DNA from: Jiangella sp. DSM 45060
GTDB taxonomy: Bacteria; Actinomycetota; Actinomycetes; Jiangellales; Jiangellaceae
DNA length: 64,000 nucleotides
Reading direction: 5' to 3'
Assembly (NCBI RefSeq): GCF_900105175.1
Contig: NZ_LT629771.1
Span: 3,791,501-3,855,500 of the forward strand
The notes below the pieces were generated by a model that was not told the DNA's origin, ran no database searches, and saw only the letters and a program-made list of their open reading frames with translations. Each line of letters opens with the position of its first letter. Positions within the stretch are counted from its first letter, which is position 1. Position numbers and translations under genes: made by a program. This document shows positions 46,756 to 55,834 of the stretch, piece after piece.

Positions 46756-46767
46756 TGCCACGTGGCA
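46756..46767. promoter_or_regulatory. LacI operator O2 (sugar operon)
   Basis: TGCCACGTGGCA palindrome, centre 45 nt from O1, so on about the same face of the helix (roughly four turns). It precedes the same operon. Confidence 0.88.
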
Positions 46768-46850
46768 AATGGTGTTATCGGATTGTGACGACGACAAGGG
46801 TGTGGCCCCCGGGTCTCGGTCGCGCAGTAGGCGGGCGCGGGAGGCAGACC

Positions 46851-47846
46851 TTAGGTGGACTCGCGCACGACCAGCCGGTGCGGGATGACCATCTCGGCCG
46901 GGTCGACCGCGCCGTCGTCGATCCGCTTCACGACGAGCTCCACGGCAAGCTCCGCGATGCGCCGCTTGTCCGGTGAGATCGTGGTCAGGCTCGGGATCGA
47001 GTACCGCCCCTCCTCCAGGTCGTCGAATCCGACCACCGCGAGGTCACCGGGTACGCCGACACCGATGTCGAATGCCTCGCGGAGCGCGCCGAGGGCCAGC
47101 AGATCGGTGGCGCAGAAGATGGCGTCCGGGTGTTCGGGGGCGCGCCACAGGCGGCGCAGCGCGTCGCGCCCGTCGTCGCGGTGGTAGGCGGACACCGGCA
47201 GCACGAGCGCGTCGTCGACGTCCGCACCGGCCTCGGCGACGGCCCGGCGGTAGCCGGCCTCACGCTCGCGGGCCATCGTCAGCAGGTCGTCGGGATCTGA
47301 GCCGATGAAGGCGATCCGGCGCCGACCGCGCGCGATCAGGTGCCGCGTGGCGTCGTAGGCCGCCGCCTCGTCGTCGATGCCGACATGGTCGTAGACGCCG
47401 GCTCTGCCGCTCTCGCCGATCAGCACCACCGGTGCGTCCCGCGGGCTCTCGTCGAGCCAGTCGGTCCCGCCTCCGACCGGGCTGAGGATCGTTCCCTCGG
47501 CGTACTGAGCGGCGGGGCCGAGGAGGGCGTCCTGCTCGACGGCGTGGTCGCCGAGGGTCTGCCGGACCAGCACGATGTAACCGCGATCCTCGGCGGCCTT
47601 CACCACCCTGCGGGCGAGCTCGGCGAAGTACGCCACGTCCAGCTCCGGCACGACCAGCTGAATCACGCCGGTGCGACCGAGACGGAGACTCCGGGCCACC
47701 TGGCTGGGCAGGTAGCCGAGCTCGGCGATCGCCTGGTTGACCCGCCGCAGCACGTCGGCGCTGATGTGGGGATAGCCGTTGACGACGTTCGAGACCGTTC
47801 GCCGGGAAACCCCGGCCCGCGCTGCAACATCGGCTTGGGTCGCCAT
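46851..47846 (-). CDS. LacI-family transcriptional repressor
   Basis: 331 residues. N-terminal HTH: TQADVAARAGVSRRTVSNVVNGYPHISADVLRRVNQAIAELGYLPS, with the hinge helix VARSLRLGRTGVIQLVVP. The periplasmic-binding-like effector domain follows (FCATDLLALGALREAFDIGVGVPGDLAVVGFDD). ATG at 47846 with AAGGAG upstream. A variant operator overlaps its leader, so autoregulation is likely. It should repress both the transporter operon and the secreted glycosidase. Confidence 0.94.
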   Translation of the reverse strand: MATQADVAARAGVSRRTVSNVVNGYPHISADVLRRVNQAIAELGYLPSQVARSLRLGRTGVIQLVVPELDVAYFAELARRVVKAAEDRGYIVLVRQTLGDHAVEQDALLGPAAQYAEGTILSPVGGGTDWLDESPRDAPVVLIGESGRAGVYDHVGIDDEAAAYDATRHLIARGRRRIAFIGSDPDDLLTMAREREAGYRRAVAEAGADVDDALVLPVSAYHRDDGRDALRRLWRAPEHPDAIFCATDLLALGALREAFDIGVGVPGDLAVVGFDDLEEGRYSIPSLTTISPDKRRIAELAVELVVKRIDDGAVDPAEMVIPHRLVVREST

Positions 47847-47854
47847 CGAACTCC

Positions 47855-47866
47855 TTCCACGTGGCA
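47855..47866. promoter_or_regulatory. variant LacI operator at the repressor's own leader
   Basis: Reads TTCCACGTGGCA on the plus strand; on the repressor's strand TGCCACGTGGAA runs directly into AAGGAG, the ribosome-binding site. Two mismatches in one arm suggest weaker autoregulation. Confidence 0.75.
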
Positions 47867-47954
47867 AAGACGTTAGCGCACCGACGCGTCCGGCCTCACC
47901 CGAGTTGCTCGAGGCACGCCGCCCGACCCGTCGCCCGACCCTGGACGCGGCGTC

Positions 47955-47966
47955 TGCCACGTGGTA
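47955..47966. promoter_or_regulatory. LacI operator O4 (secreted glycosidase)
   Basis: TGCCACGTGGTA, one mismatch from the palindrome, followed by AAAAA. Lies 47 nt before the secreted enzyme's ATG. Confidence 0.82.
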
Positions 47967-47977
47967 AAAATCCGTCG

Positions 47978-47993
47978 TCTGCCACGTGGCAGA
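47978..47993. promoter_or_regulatory. LacI operator O5 (secreted glycosidase)
   Basis: TCTGCCACGTGGCAGA, identical to O1, centre 25 nt from O4 and 19 nt before the ATG, so a bound repressor would block transcription start or early elongation. Confidence 0.88.
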
Positions 47994-48012
47994 CCCAGCC
48001 CAGGAGGACGCC

Positions 48013-51000
48013 ATGGCCAGACTCCCCGACCGCACCTCGCGCCCGCGGCGGGCCCGCTCGGCCCTGCTCGCGACCGCCCTCGCCCTCGCCGCGGCGGGCG
48101 CCCCGCTCCCGGTCACCCCGGCCCACGCCGGCACCGCCACCGTGACGGCCGACTTCGGAACGTACGTCGACTACCCCTTGGTGAATTCGAAGTTCGGTGT
48201 CTACAACTCCTGCTTGGTGCCCACCGGTCGCTACGACCGCGACATCAACATCATCAACGAATTGGACACCGACTCGCTGCGGATCGACGGCGGCTTCGGC
48301 GGGGATCCGAACTGCGGCTACGTCACCGATCCGGTCTCGGGGACGGCCGGCAACCTGATCTACGACTGGACCGATCCCGACCAGTTCGTGCGGAACCTGA
48401 ACGACCGCGACGTCGCGCCGTACTTCTCCTACGGCTATCAGCCCACTCCCCTGCAGATCGGCGGCGACTGGCGAAGCAAGCCGTCGAGCTATCCGGCCTG
48501 GCAGAACCTGTCGCGCGACACCGCTGCCCACTTCGAGCAGACCGGCAACCCGCTCGGCTATCACGAGATCTGGAACGAGCCCGACTTCGGGACGACGTTC
48601 TTCACCGGCACCCGCGACGAGTACTTCCAGCTGTACGGCACGGGCGTCACCGGAATCCGCCAGGGCGACCCGGACGCCGTCGTGGGCGGCCTCTCGTCTG
48701 CGTTCCGCACCGAGTGGATCAGCCCGTTCCTCGACTACGTCGAGACCAACGACCTGCCGCTGGACTTCATCTCGTTCCACCAGTACCCCGGGAGCGCCGC
48801 ACAGGAGCCGGCGTTGATGAACAGCTACCTGAACGAGTTCAAGACGAGGCTCGCCACGCGCGCGTTGCACACCGCCGAACTGCACCTCAACGAGTACAAC
48901 TCCTACCCCATCAACTACCCCCAGGGCGGGACGCAGGACAAGTTCGGTCTGGCCTCCTCCCTGCTGCGCGACTACAAGAACGTCCTGTCGCAGCCGTCGT
49001 TCGACAAGATCAGCTGGGCCCAGTTCATGGACAGCGGCCTCGGCAACTTCTCCGGCATGGTGACGATCGACGGCTACCGCAAGGCGGTGTTCAACGCCGC
49101 CAAGATCTATGCGATGCTGCCGACCGAGCGCCGGCAGCTCACGATCGCCGGCGGCACCGGCATCGACGGGCTGGCCGCGGCCGACGACCACCGGGCCGGG
49201 ATGGTCCTGTGGAACAAGACCGGCAGCAGCCACACGATCAACGCCGTCCTCAACGGCATCGCCTTCCCGACCGGCACCCTGCGCGTGTACCGGATCGACG
49301 CGAACAACGCCAGCTACGGCGACAACCCCGCGACCGAGGACCTCGCCCCGGTCGAGACCTACGCCAACGTCGCCACCGCCGGGCGAACCTGGTCGGGCAG
49401 CATCCCGAGCGACGGGGTCGTCTACCTGGAGTTCACCGACGGGACCGACCTCGCCGCCAACCCCAAGGCCGACAACGGCGAGATCGTTCGCACCCACAGC
49501 TACCGGCCGGACCGGTTCAAGACCTCCTACGCCGACTTCGAGCCGAACACCTGGACGGCGCACCTCGGCATGGCCACGGAGACCTGGGCCGACGAGGAGG
49601 TCGGCGTCACGGTCGACCAGACACCCGCCCTGCTCAACTTCCGCAACCGCGTCGACGGAACCCTGCAGAACCTCGACGCCAACAGCTGCGCCTGCGTCCG
49701 CATCGACTACCAGGTCGGGTCCGGCTACACCAAGAGCGTCTTGTTCCACGGCCCGTACAACGGCAGCGCCGACCTCTACAGCAGCACCAGATCGGCCCCG
49801 TTCCCGTGGGGAACCCAGGCGCAGGCGACCCAGATCGTCGCCGTGCCGAACCTGGCCCGGTTCGCCGTCGACACCGCCGCCTACGCACCCGCGAATTGGA
49901 CCGGCCGCACCCAGATCACCTGGCTCCTCCAGAACGCCGGACCCGGAACGCGGCTCACCTCAGCGGTCGGCAACGGCATCGTCGGCGCCTGGGGATTCGA
50001 CGAGGCATCCGGAACCACCGCTATCGACGGCTCCGGCGTCGGCAACACAGGCACCATCGCCAACGGAACGCGCGGCGCCGGCGTGACCCGATCGGCACTG
50101 ACCTTCAACGGCACCTCGTCGTCGGTGAGCGCCGGCACGTCGGGCAGCACCAGCTTCGGCGCCGGGGACTTCACCATCGCCACCTGGTTCAAGTCCTCCG
50201 CCGCTGGCTTCACGCGACTGGTCAGCAAGGGCGACTTCGGCAACACCGACGGCTACCTGCTCGCGCTCAACAACGGCACCATCACGCTCGCGGTCGGAGC
50301 CGGCGGCAACCAGAGCCAGTCCTTGGGCCTGAACACGCCGAGCGGGTTCAACGACGGAGCCTGGCACCAGGTCACCGCCATCGTCGACCGCGCGAACGGC
50401 ACCGTCCGGATCCTGATCGACGGGGTTCCGCAAGCCCTGACCGTCGGAGCGGGCTACTGCGGGACCGCGAACGGCTCGACGGTGGACGTCTCGGCCTGCA
50501 CCGCCGCGACGGCCTCCTCGTCGCAGGCGCTGACACTCGGCAGCTACAACGGCACCGCCGAGTTCTTCACCGGAGCCCTCGACGACGTGCGGCTCTACAA
50601 CCGGGCGATCGACGACGTGGACGTCCGCGCCCTGGCCGGCCTCGGCAAGCTGCCCGTGGCGCGGTGGACTCTGGACGATGCCGGCGGCACCCGCGCGCTG
50701 GACGGATCCGGCGGGCGCAACCACGGTTTCGTCACGGCTCCGACGTGGACGACCGGGTCCCTCGGCGGCGCCCTCGGCCTGAACGGGACCGCCACCACCG
50801 TGGGGCTCGGCAATCCGGGCCGGGTCAACTTCGGCACCGGGAGCTTCACCCTGGCCACCCACCTCAGGACCACGGGAACCTCGTTCCAGCGCGTCATCAG
50901 CAAGGGGAACTTCGGCAATACCAACGGCTACCTACTCGCGACCAACGGCGGCGGCATCACCTTCGCCATGGGCTCCGGCGGAAACCAGGCCCAGTCGTTG

Positions 51001-51321
51001 GGGATGAACACGCCCGCAGGCTTCAACGACGGGAACTGGCACCACGTCGCGGTGGTCGTGAACGGCACGGCCAAGACGGTGCAGATCTACGTCGACGGTG
51101 TGGCACGACCACTGGCCGTGGGCACCGGCTACTGCGGCACGGCGAGCGGCACCACCGTCACCTACACCGGCTGCAGCCCGAAGGCGACCAGCAAGGATCG
51201 GCTCCAGCTGGGCAGCTACAACGGCACGACCGAGTTCTTCGCCGGAGCCCTCGACGACGTCCGGCTCTACAACCGGGCGATCGCCTCCAGCGAGCTCACG
51301 GGAATCCGAGCCGGCAACTGA
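48013..51321 (+). CDS. secreted GH39-like glycosidase with two LamG modules
   Basis: 1102 residues. Signal peptide ~1-40 (RRARSALLATALALAAAGAPLPVTPAHAG). Catalytic barrel ~45-370 with acid/base Glu in LGYHEIWNEPDFG and nucleophile Glu in AELHLNEYNSYPINYPQGG, then a beta domain to ~510, a further module ~515-645 with a CACVRIDY cysteine pair, and two LamG/concanavalin-like carbohydrate-binding modules (~653-879 and ~880-1102), each ending LGSYNGT..EFF.GALDDVRLYNRAI. ATG at 48013 follows AGGAGG. It presumably releases oligosaccharides for the divergent ABC system. Alternatives: xylosidase, arabinobiosidase or other GH39 activity. Confidence 0.87.
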   Translation: MARLPDRTSRPRRARSALLATALALAAAGAPLPVTPAHAGTATVTADFGTYVDYPLVNSKFGVYNSCLVPTGRYDRDINIINELDTDSLRIDGGFGGDPNCGYVTDPVSGTAGNLIYDWTDPDQFVRNLNDRDVAPYFSYGYQPTPLQIGGDWRSKPSSYPAWQNLSRDTAAHFEQTGNPLGYHEIWNEPDFGTTFFTGTRDEYFQLYGTGVTGIRQGDPDAVVGGLSSAFRTEWISPFLDYVETNDLPLDFISFHQYPGSAAQEPALMNSYLNEFKTRLATRALHTAELHLNEYNSYPINYPQGGTQDKFGLASSLLRDYKNVLSQPSFDKISWAQFMDSGLGNFSGMVTIDGYRKAVFNAAKIYAMLPTERRQLTIAGGTGIDGLAAADDHRAGMVLWNKTGSSHTINAVLNGIAFPTGTLRVYRIDANNASYGDNPATEDLAPVETYANVATAGRTWSGSIPSDGVVYLEFTDGTDLAANPKADNGEIVRTHSYRPDRFKTSYADFEPNTWTAHLGMATETWADEEVGVTVDQTPALLNFRNRVDGTLQNLDANSCACVRIDYQVGSGYTKSVLFHGPYNGSADLYSSTRSAPFPWGTQAQATQIVAVPNLARFAVDTAAYAPANWTGRTQITWLLQNAGPGTRLTSAVGNGIVGAWGFDEASGTTAIDGSGVGNTGTIANGTRGAGVTRSALTFNGTSSSVSAGTSGSTSFGAGDFTIATWFKSSAAGFTRLVSKGDFGNTDGYLLALNNGTITLAVGAGGNQSQSLGLNTPSGFNDGAWHQVTAIVDRANGTVRILIDGVPQALTVGAGYCGTANGSTVDVSACTAATASSSQALTLGSYNGTAEFFTGALDDVRLYNRAIDDVDVRALAGLGKLPVARWTLDDAGGTRALDGSGGRNHGFVTAPTWTTGSLGGALGLNGTATTVGLGNPGRVNFGTGSFTLATHLRTTGTSFQRVISKGNFGNTNGYLLATNGGGITFAMGSGGNQAQSLGMNTPAGFNDGNWHHVAVVVNGTAKTVQIYVDGVARPLAVGTGYCGTASGTTVTYTGCSPKATSKDRLQLGSYNGTTEFFAGALDDVRLYNRAIASSELTGIRAGN

Positions 51322-51332
51322 CCCTGCCGCTG

Positions 51333-51379
51333 GACGGGAGCCGCCGGCCGCCTGCCTCGAGGCGCGGCCGGCGGTTCTC
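51333..51379 (+). terminator. hairpin after the secreted glycosidase; right 47-bp direct repeat
   Basis: Identical base for base to 39739-39785 (GACGGGAGCC...GGTTCTC), including the loop. Here the hairpin is followed by CCGTTCTACC rather than a T-run. It starts 12 nt after the glycosidase stop. Confidence 0.85.
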
Positions 51380-51384
51380 CCGTT

Positions 51385-51861
51385 CTACCCCCGCACCGCC
51401 CGCTCGTGGATGGCCCGCATCTGCTCGTCGAACGGCGGCACGGGCCCGATGACCTCGACGCCGGGCGCGACCTCGGCGATAGGGAGGGCTCTGACGGGCG
51501 CGGCCGGGAGCCCCCATTCGGCCCGCCAGGCGACTAGCTGGGCGCTCGACGCGGCGTAGACGATGCGGCCGAGGCCGACCCACCCGTGCGCGGCGGCGCA
51601 CATCGGGCAGTGCTCGCCGGACGTGTAGACGGTGGCGGCGGCCCGCTCCGGCGCCGTCAGGTTCCGGCCGGCCCACTGCGCCAGCGCCAGCTCCGGATGC
51701 GCGGTCTCGTCGCCCCGCGACGTCTCGTGGTTGTGGTCCTCCGCCAGCACCGCGCCGTCGGCGCTCACCAGCACCGACCCGAACGGCCCGTCGCCGGCGG
51801 CCAGCGCGGCCTCGGCCAGCTCGACGCACCGTTCGAGGTACGCGGAGTCAGCGAGCGTCAT
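51385..51861 (-). CDS. nucleoside/tRNA-type deaminase
   Basis: 158 residues of the cytidine/deoxycytidylate deaminase fold: DGPFGSVLVSADGAVLAEDHN, zinc ligand His and catalytic Glu in ETAHPELALAQW, and the two zinc Cys in SGEHCPMCAAAHGWVGLGRIVY. HPE rather than HAE is closer to guanine/nucleoside deaminases than TadA. ATG at 51861; it overlaps the upstream small membrane gene by 14 nt. Its TAG lies 5 nt past the right 47-bp repeat. Confidence 0.88.
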   Translation of the reverse strand: MTLADSAYLERCVELAEAALAAGDGPFGSVLVSADGAVLAEDHNHETSRGDETAHPELALAQWAGRNLTAPERAAATVYTSGEHCPMCAAAHGWVGLGRIVYAASSAQLVAWRAEWGLPAAPVRALPIAEVAPGVEVIGPVPPFDEQMRAIHERAVRG

Positions 51862-52009
51862 CGCTGTTCCGTTTGATCCAACCCCATGCCGACGTGGCCA
51901 GGAACAGGACCACGCCGATGAAGAAGAGCCAGAGCAGGCCCTTGATGACCAGGCCCAGGACCGAGATGACGAGCCAGGCCACGAGCAGGAGCAGAATGAT
52001 TCCCCACAT
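51848..52009 (-). CDS. small single-pass/hairpin membrane protein
   Basis: 53 residues: MWGIILLLLVAWLVISVLGLVIKGLLWLFFIGVVLFLATSAWGWIKRNSDDAR. Two hydrophobic helices with a Lys between, then a basic tail; the hydrophobic-helix type (DUF-like small membrane proteins) is common in actinobacteria. ATG at 52009 is preferred over GTG at 52033. Overlaps the deaminase start. Confidence 0.7.
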   Translation of the reverse strand: MWGIILLLLVAWLVISVLGLVIKGLLWLFFIGVVLFLATSAWGWIKRNSDDAR

Positions 52010-52036
52010 GACGCCATTATCGCGGCCGGGCACCCC

Positions 52037-55000
52037 TCAGCGGGCGTCGTCGTAGAAGAGGCGTTCGACGACGGAGCGGGCCTTGCGGGCGCAGCGGTGG
52101 TAGTCGTCGACGAAGAGGGTGGACTCGCCGGCGCCGTAGCCGAGGACCTGCGAGACCGCGGCCAGCGTCTTGGGGTCCTTGGGCAGCATGTCCGACGGGC
52201 GGCCGGTGACGAGGACGGTGGCGTTGCGGATGCGGGCCGCCAGCCGCCAGGAGTCCTCCAGGACCGAGCGGTCGTCCGCCGCCAGCAACCCGGCCGAGAC
52301 GGCGGCGGCCAGCGCACCGGGCGTCGAGGTCGTGCGCAGGGCGGGCACGGACGACGCGTGGCGCAGCTGCAGGAGCTGGGCCGTCCACTCGACATCCGCC
52401 AGGCCGCCGGGCCCCAGCTTGAGGTGCATGGACGGGTCGGCGCCGCGGGGCAGCCGCTCGGACTCGACGCGCGCCTTGATGCGGCGCACGTCGCGGATCT
52501 GCCCGTCGGTGAGACCGGCGGTCGGCCAGCGCAGGGGGTCGATCAGGGCGGAGAACCGGCGCAGCAGCTCGGGATCGCCGCAGCACGGGGCCGCCCGCAG
52601 CAGCGCCTGCCGCTCCCACACCTCGCCCCACCGGTCGTAGTACGCGGCGTACGACGCGAGCGTCCGCACCAGCGGCCCCTGTTTCCCCTCGGGCCGCAGC
52701 GCCGCGTCGACGGTGAGGGACGGCTCGGGCGAGGGCAGCGACAGCAGCCGGGTCAGCTCGTTGGCGACGGCGAGCGCTGCCGTCGCCGCCTCGGTCTCGT
52801 CCTCGTCGGGATACGGCGTGTGGACGAACAGGACGTCGGCGTCGGACGCGTACCCCATCTCGCGACCGCCGAGCCGGCCCATCGCGACGACGGCCAGCCG
52901 GGTCGGCAGCGGCCCGCCGCGCGACGCCTCGACGGCGCGGGTGGCGGCGGCCAGCGCGCCGGACAGCGTGGCCTCCGCGATGGCCGTCAACGCCTCCCCG
53001 ACGGCCTCGACGGGGGCCGCGGCGGCGAGGTCGGCGACGGTGACGCGGAACAGCTCGCGCCGCCGCATGGCTCGCACGACGCCGATGGCGGCGACGGGGT
53101 CGTCATGGCGCTGGACTCCGGCCAGCACCTCCTTCTCCAGCGGCCCGCGCTCGCGCAGGCGCAGGGCGTCGTCGTCGCCGAGCATGGCGACCGACTCGGG
53201 CGCGCGCAGCAGCAGCTCGGTGGCGTACCGGCCGGACGCCAGCACCCGCGCCATGCGCTCGGCCGCCGCGCCGTCGTCGCGCAGCAGCCGCAGGTACCAG
53301 GGCGTCGTGCCCAGCGCCTCGCTGACCTTGCGGAACCCGGCCAGCCCGGTGTCGGGCTCGGGCGCGTCGGCGAACCAGCCGAGCAGCACCGGCAGCAGCG
53401 TCCGCTGGATCGCCGCCCGCCGCGAGACCCCCGTCGTCAGCGCCTCGAGATGCCGCAGCGCGCCCGCGGGGTCGGCGTAGCCGAGCGCCCGCAGCCGGGC
53501 CAGCGCCGCCTCGGGGCTGAGCCGGACGCCGTCGCCGGGCAGCCGCGCGACGGCGGACAGCAGCGGCCGGTAGAACAGCTTCTCGTGCAGCCGTCGCACC
53601 TCGCGCGCCTGCTGGTGCCAGACGTCGTCCAGCTCCGCGGGCTGGCGCAGCGCCAGCGACCGCGCGAGGACCCGCAGCAGCTCGTCGGAGTCGGGGACGA
53701 CGTGCGTGCGGCGCAGCCCGCGCAGCTGGATGCGGTGCTCGAACGTGCGCAGGAACCGGTACGCGGCGTCGAGCACGGCGCCGTCGTCGCGCCCGACGTA
53801 CCCGCCGGCGGTCAGCGCCGCGAGCGCGCCCAGCGTGTTGCCGTCGTGCAGGCTGACGTCGGCCCGGCCGTGCACGAGCTGCAGCAGCTGGACGGCGAAC
53901 TCGACGTCGCGCAGGCCGCCGGGGCCGAGCTTGAGCTGACGGTCGGCCTCGGCCGGGCGGATGTGGTCCTCGACCCGCCGCCGCATGGCGTGCACGTCGT
54001 CGACGAAGTGGTCGCGGCCGGCCGCGGTCCACACCATCGGCATGACGGCGTCGACGTACTGCTGGCCGAGCTCGTGGTCGCCGGCCACCGGACGGGCCTT
54101 GAGCAGCGCCTGGAACTCCCACGTCTTCGCCCAGTCGCGGTAGTAGGCGGCGTGGCTGGCGACGGTGCGCACCAGCGGCCCCTGCTTGCCCTCGGGCCGC
54201 AGCGCCGCGTCGACCGGCCAGATGGTGCCCTCACCGGTGTAGACCGAGCAGGCCCGCATGAGCGCCGTGGCCAGCGTCGTCGCGGTGGTCAGCCAGCCGG
54301 TCGCGTCGTCGGGCGCGTCGGCGGGCGGCTCGGCGACGAACACGACGTCGACGTCGGAGGCGTAGTTCAGCTCGCGGCCGCCGGCCTTGCCCATGGCGAT
54401 GACGGCGAGCCGGCAGCCGGGCGCGCCCGGCGGCAGCCCGGCCCGGGCGACGGCGAGCGCGGCCTCCAGCGTGGCGCCGGCGAGGTCGGCCAGGTCGGCG
54501 GCGACGGCGGCGACGTCGAGGCGGTCGGCGAGGTCGAGCGCCGCCAGCGCCGTGACGTGCCGCCGGTACGCCACCCGCAACGCGTCGAGCAACTCGGGCT
54601 GCTCCCCCGAGGCGACGGGCACGGCGGCGGCGGGGTCGGCCCCGACGGCGGTCAGCAGCGCGGCCCGGACGGCGTCGGCGCCGGGCCGGTCGTCGGGGTC
54701 CAGCGCGCCGAGGTCGCGCCAGTGGTCCGGATGCCGGCAGAGGTGGTCGGCCAGCGCCGAGCTGAACCCGAGGACGGCCAGCAGCCGGCGCCGGTGCGGC
54801 GAGTCGTCGGCCAGCAGCGCCCGCAGCTCCGCGCGTCGCGGCTCGGTCTCGAGCGCCGCCATCAGCCGGCCCACGCCGCGCAGCCCGAGATCGGGGTCGG
54901 CGACGGCGGCCAGCGCGGCCACGAGGTCGGTGCCGTCGAGGCCGTCGAGCAGCGGGTCGTCGAGTTCGCGCTGCGCCGCGGCGGTGTCGGCGAACCCGGC

Positions 55001-55045
55001 CTTGGCCAGCGACGCGACGCGGCCCTCCGTCCGGTTCACAGACAT
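52037..55045 (-). CDS. glnE: glutamine synthetase adenylyltransferase/deadenylase
   Basis: 1002 residues, full length. Two nucleotidyltransferase domains: the N-terminal deadenylase with GGRELNYASDVDVVFV and the C-terminal adenylylase with GGREMGYASDADVLFV, each followed by DAALRPEGKQGPLVR and LKLGPGGLRDVEF / LKLGPGGLADVEW. It modifies Tyr402 of the nearby GlnA to tune activity to nitrogen state. ATG at 55045. Confidence 0.96.
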   Translation of the reverse strand: MSVNRTEGRVASLAKAGFADTAAAQRELDDPLLDGLDGTDLVAALAAVADPDLGLRGVGRLMAALETEPRRAELRALLADDSPHRRRLLAVLGFSSALADHLCRHPDHWRDLGALDPDDRPGADAVRAALLTAVGADPAAAVPVASGEQPELLDALRVAYRRHVTALAALDLADRLDVAAVAADLADLAGATLEAALAVARAGLPPGAPGCRLAVIAMGKAGGRELNYASDVDVVFVAEPPADAPDDATGWLTTATTLATALMRACSVYTGEGTIWPVDAALRPEGKQGPLVRTVASHAAYYRDWAKTWEFQALLKARPVAGDHELGQQYVDAVMPMVWTAAGRDHFVDDVHAMRRRVEDHIRPAEADRQLKLGPGGLRDVEFAVQLLQLVHGRADVSLHDGNTLGALAALTAGGYVGRDDGAVLDAAYRFLRTFEHRIQLRGLRRTHVVPDSDELLRVLARSLALRQPAELDDVWHQQAREVRRLHEKLFYRPLLSAVARLPGDGVRLSPEAALARLRALGYADPAGALRHLEALTTGVSRRAAIQRTLLPVLLGWFADAPEPDTGLAGFRKVSEALGTTPWYLRLLRDDGAAAERMARVLASGRYATELLLRAPESVAMLGDDDALRLRERGPLEKEVLAGVQRHDDPVAAIGVVRAMRRRELFRVTVADLAAAAPVEAVGEALTAIAEATLSGALAAATRAVEASRGGPLPTRLAVVAMGRLGGREMGYASDADVLFVHTPYPDEDETEAATAALAVANELTRLLSLPSPEPSLTVDAALRPEGKQGPLVRTLASYAAYYDRWGEVWERQALLRAAPCCGDPELLRRFSALIDPLRWPTAGLTDGQIRDVRRIKARVESERLPRGADPSMHLKLGPGGLADVEWTAQLLQLRHASSVPALRTTSTPGALAAAVSAGLLAADDRSVLEDSWRLAARIRNATVLVTGRPSDMLPKDPKTLAAVSQVLGYGAGESTLFVDDYHRCARKARSVVERLFYDDAR

Positions 55046-55145
55046 GCGACCAACCTACCGCCGCCGGCTCCGCCGCCCTGCCCGCCCCGGCGCCGACCGC
55101 GCGGCGGCGGCATCGCCGCAGGCCCGGGCGTTCGAACGTCAGCCG

Positions 55146-55499
55146 TCACGCCACGAGGGTCCAGCCGAGGGCCGCGGCGCCCAGCCCGGCGCCCATGCTG
55201 ACCAGCACGTTCGCCACACCGCGGGACCACGCGCCGTCCTCCAGCAGCCGCAGCGTCTCGTAGCCGAACGTGCTGTACGTCGTCAGCGCGCCGCAGAAGC
55301 CGGTCGCGAGCAGCGCCCGCAGCTCGGGCCCGGCCGACGGCGACCCCAGCACGAGCCCGAGGATGAACGACCCCACGACGTTGACCACCAGCGTGCCCCA
55401 CGGGAGCGCGCCGTCCAGCCGCAGCTGCACCCAGCGGTCGACGACGTAGCGCAGCGGCGCGCCGACCGCCGCGCCGGCGGCCACCAGCAGCAGAGTCAC
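55146..55499 (-). CDS. crcB: fluoride channel CrcB/FluC, second subunit
   Basis: 117 residues, four helices. [26 protein letters not shown] and [15 protein letters not shown] are the Fluc motifs (the conserved Asn and the Phe-box/STF region). Overlaps DUF190 by 4 nt. Probably forms a heterodimer with the other CrcB in this operon to expel F-. Confidence 0.92.
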   Translation of the reverse strand: MTLLLVAAGAAVGAPLRYVVDRWVQLRLDGALPWGTLVVNVVGSFILGLVLGSPSAGPELRALLATGFCGALTTYSTFGYETLRLLEDGAWSRGVANVLVSMGAGLGAAALGWTLVA

Positions 55500-55834
55500 G
55501 AGCCGCGGCCCACGTACCGGACGACCTCGACGTCGGCCAGCGTGATGAGGCCCTCCTCGACCAGCGGGGCGACCTCGTCGACGAACCGGTGCACGGGCTC
55601 GGCGCGGTCGACGATCACGATGGCCACTGGGAGGTCCTCGGACAGGCTGAGGATGCGCGTGGTGTGGATGTGGTTCGACGCGCCGAACCCCTCGATGCCG
55701 CGGAACACGCTGGCGCCGGCCAGTCCGGCGGCGTGCGCCCGGTGCACGATCTCGGTGTACAGCGGCCGGCCGTGCCAGGTGTCGTTCTCGCCGACGACGA
55801 TGGTCAGCCGCCGGGCTGGTCCCTCCAGCGTCAT
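55496..55834 (-). CDS. DUF190 PII-like protein
   Basis: 112 residues. [69 protein letters not shown] is the DUF190 signature, a small trimeric fold related to PII. Sits between two crcB genes with ATGA overlaps at both ends, an arrangement seen widely and suggesting control of the channel. Confidence 0.93.
   Translation of the reverse strand: MTLEGPARRLTIVVGENDTWHGRPLYTEIVHRAHAAGLAGASVFRGIEGFGASNHIHTTRILSLSEDLPVAIVIVDRAEPVHRFVDEVAPLVEEGLITLADVEVVRYVGRGS

Noticed and set aside
49109-50086. 325-residue frame inside the secreted glycosidase
   Set aside because: Thr/Pro/Arg-rich shadow frame of a gene with clear domains in the main frame.
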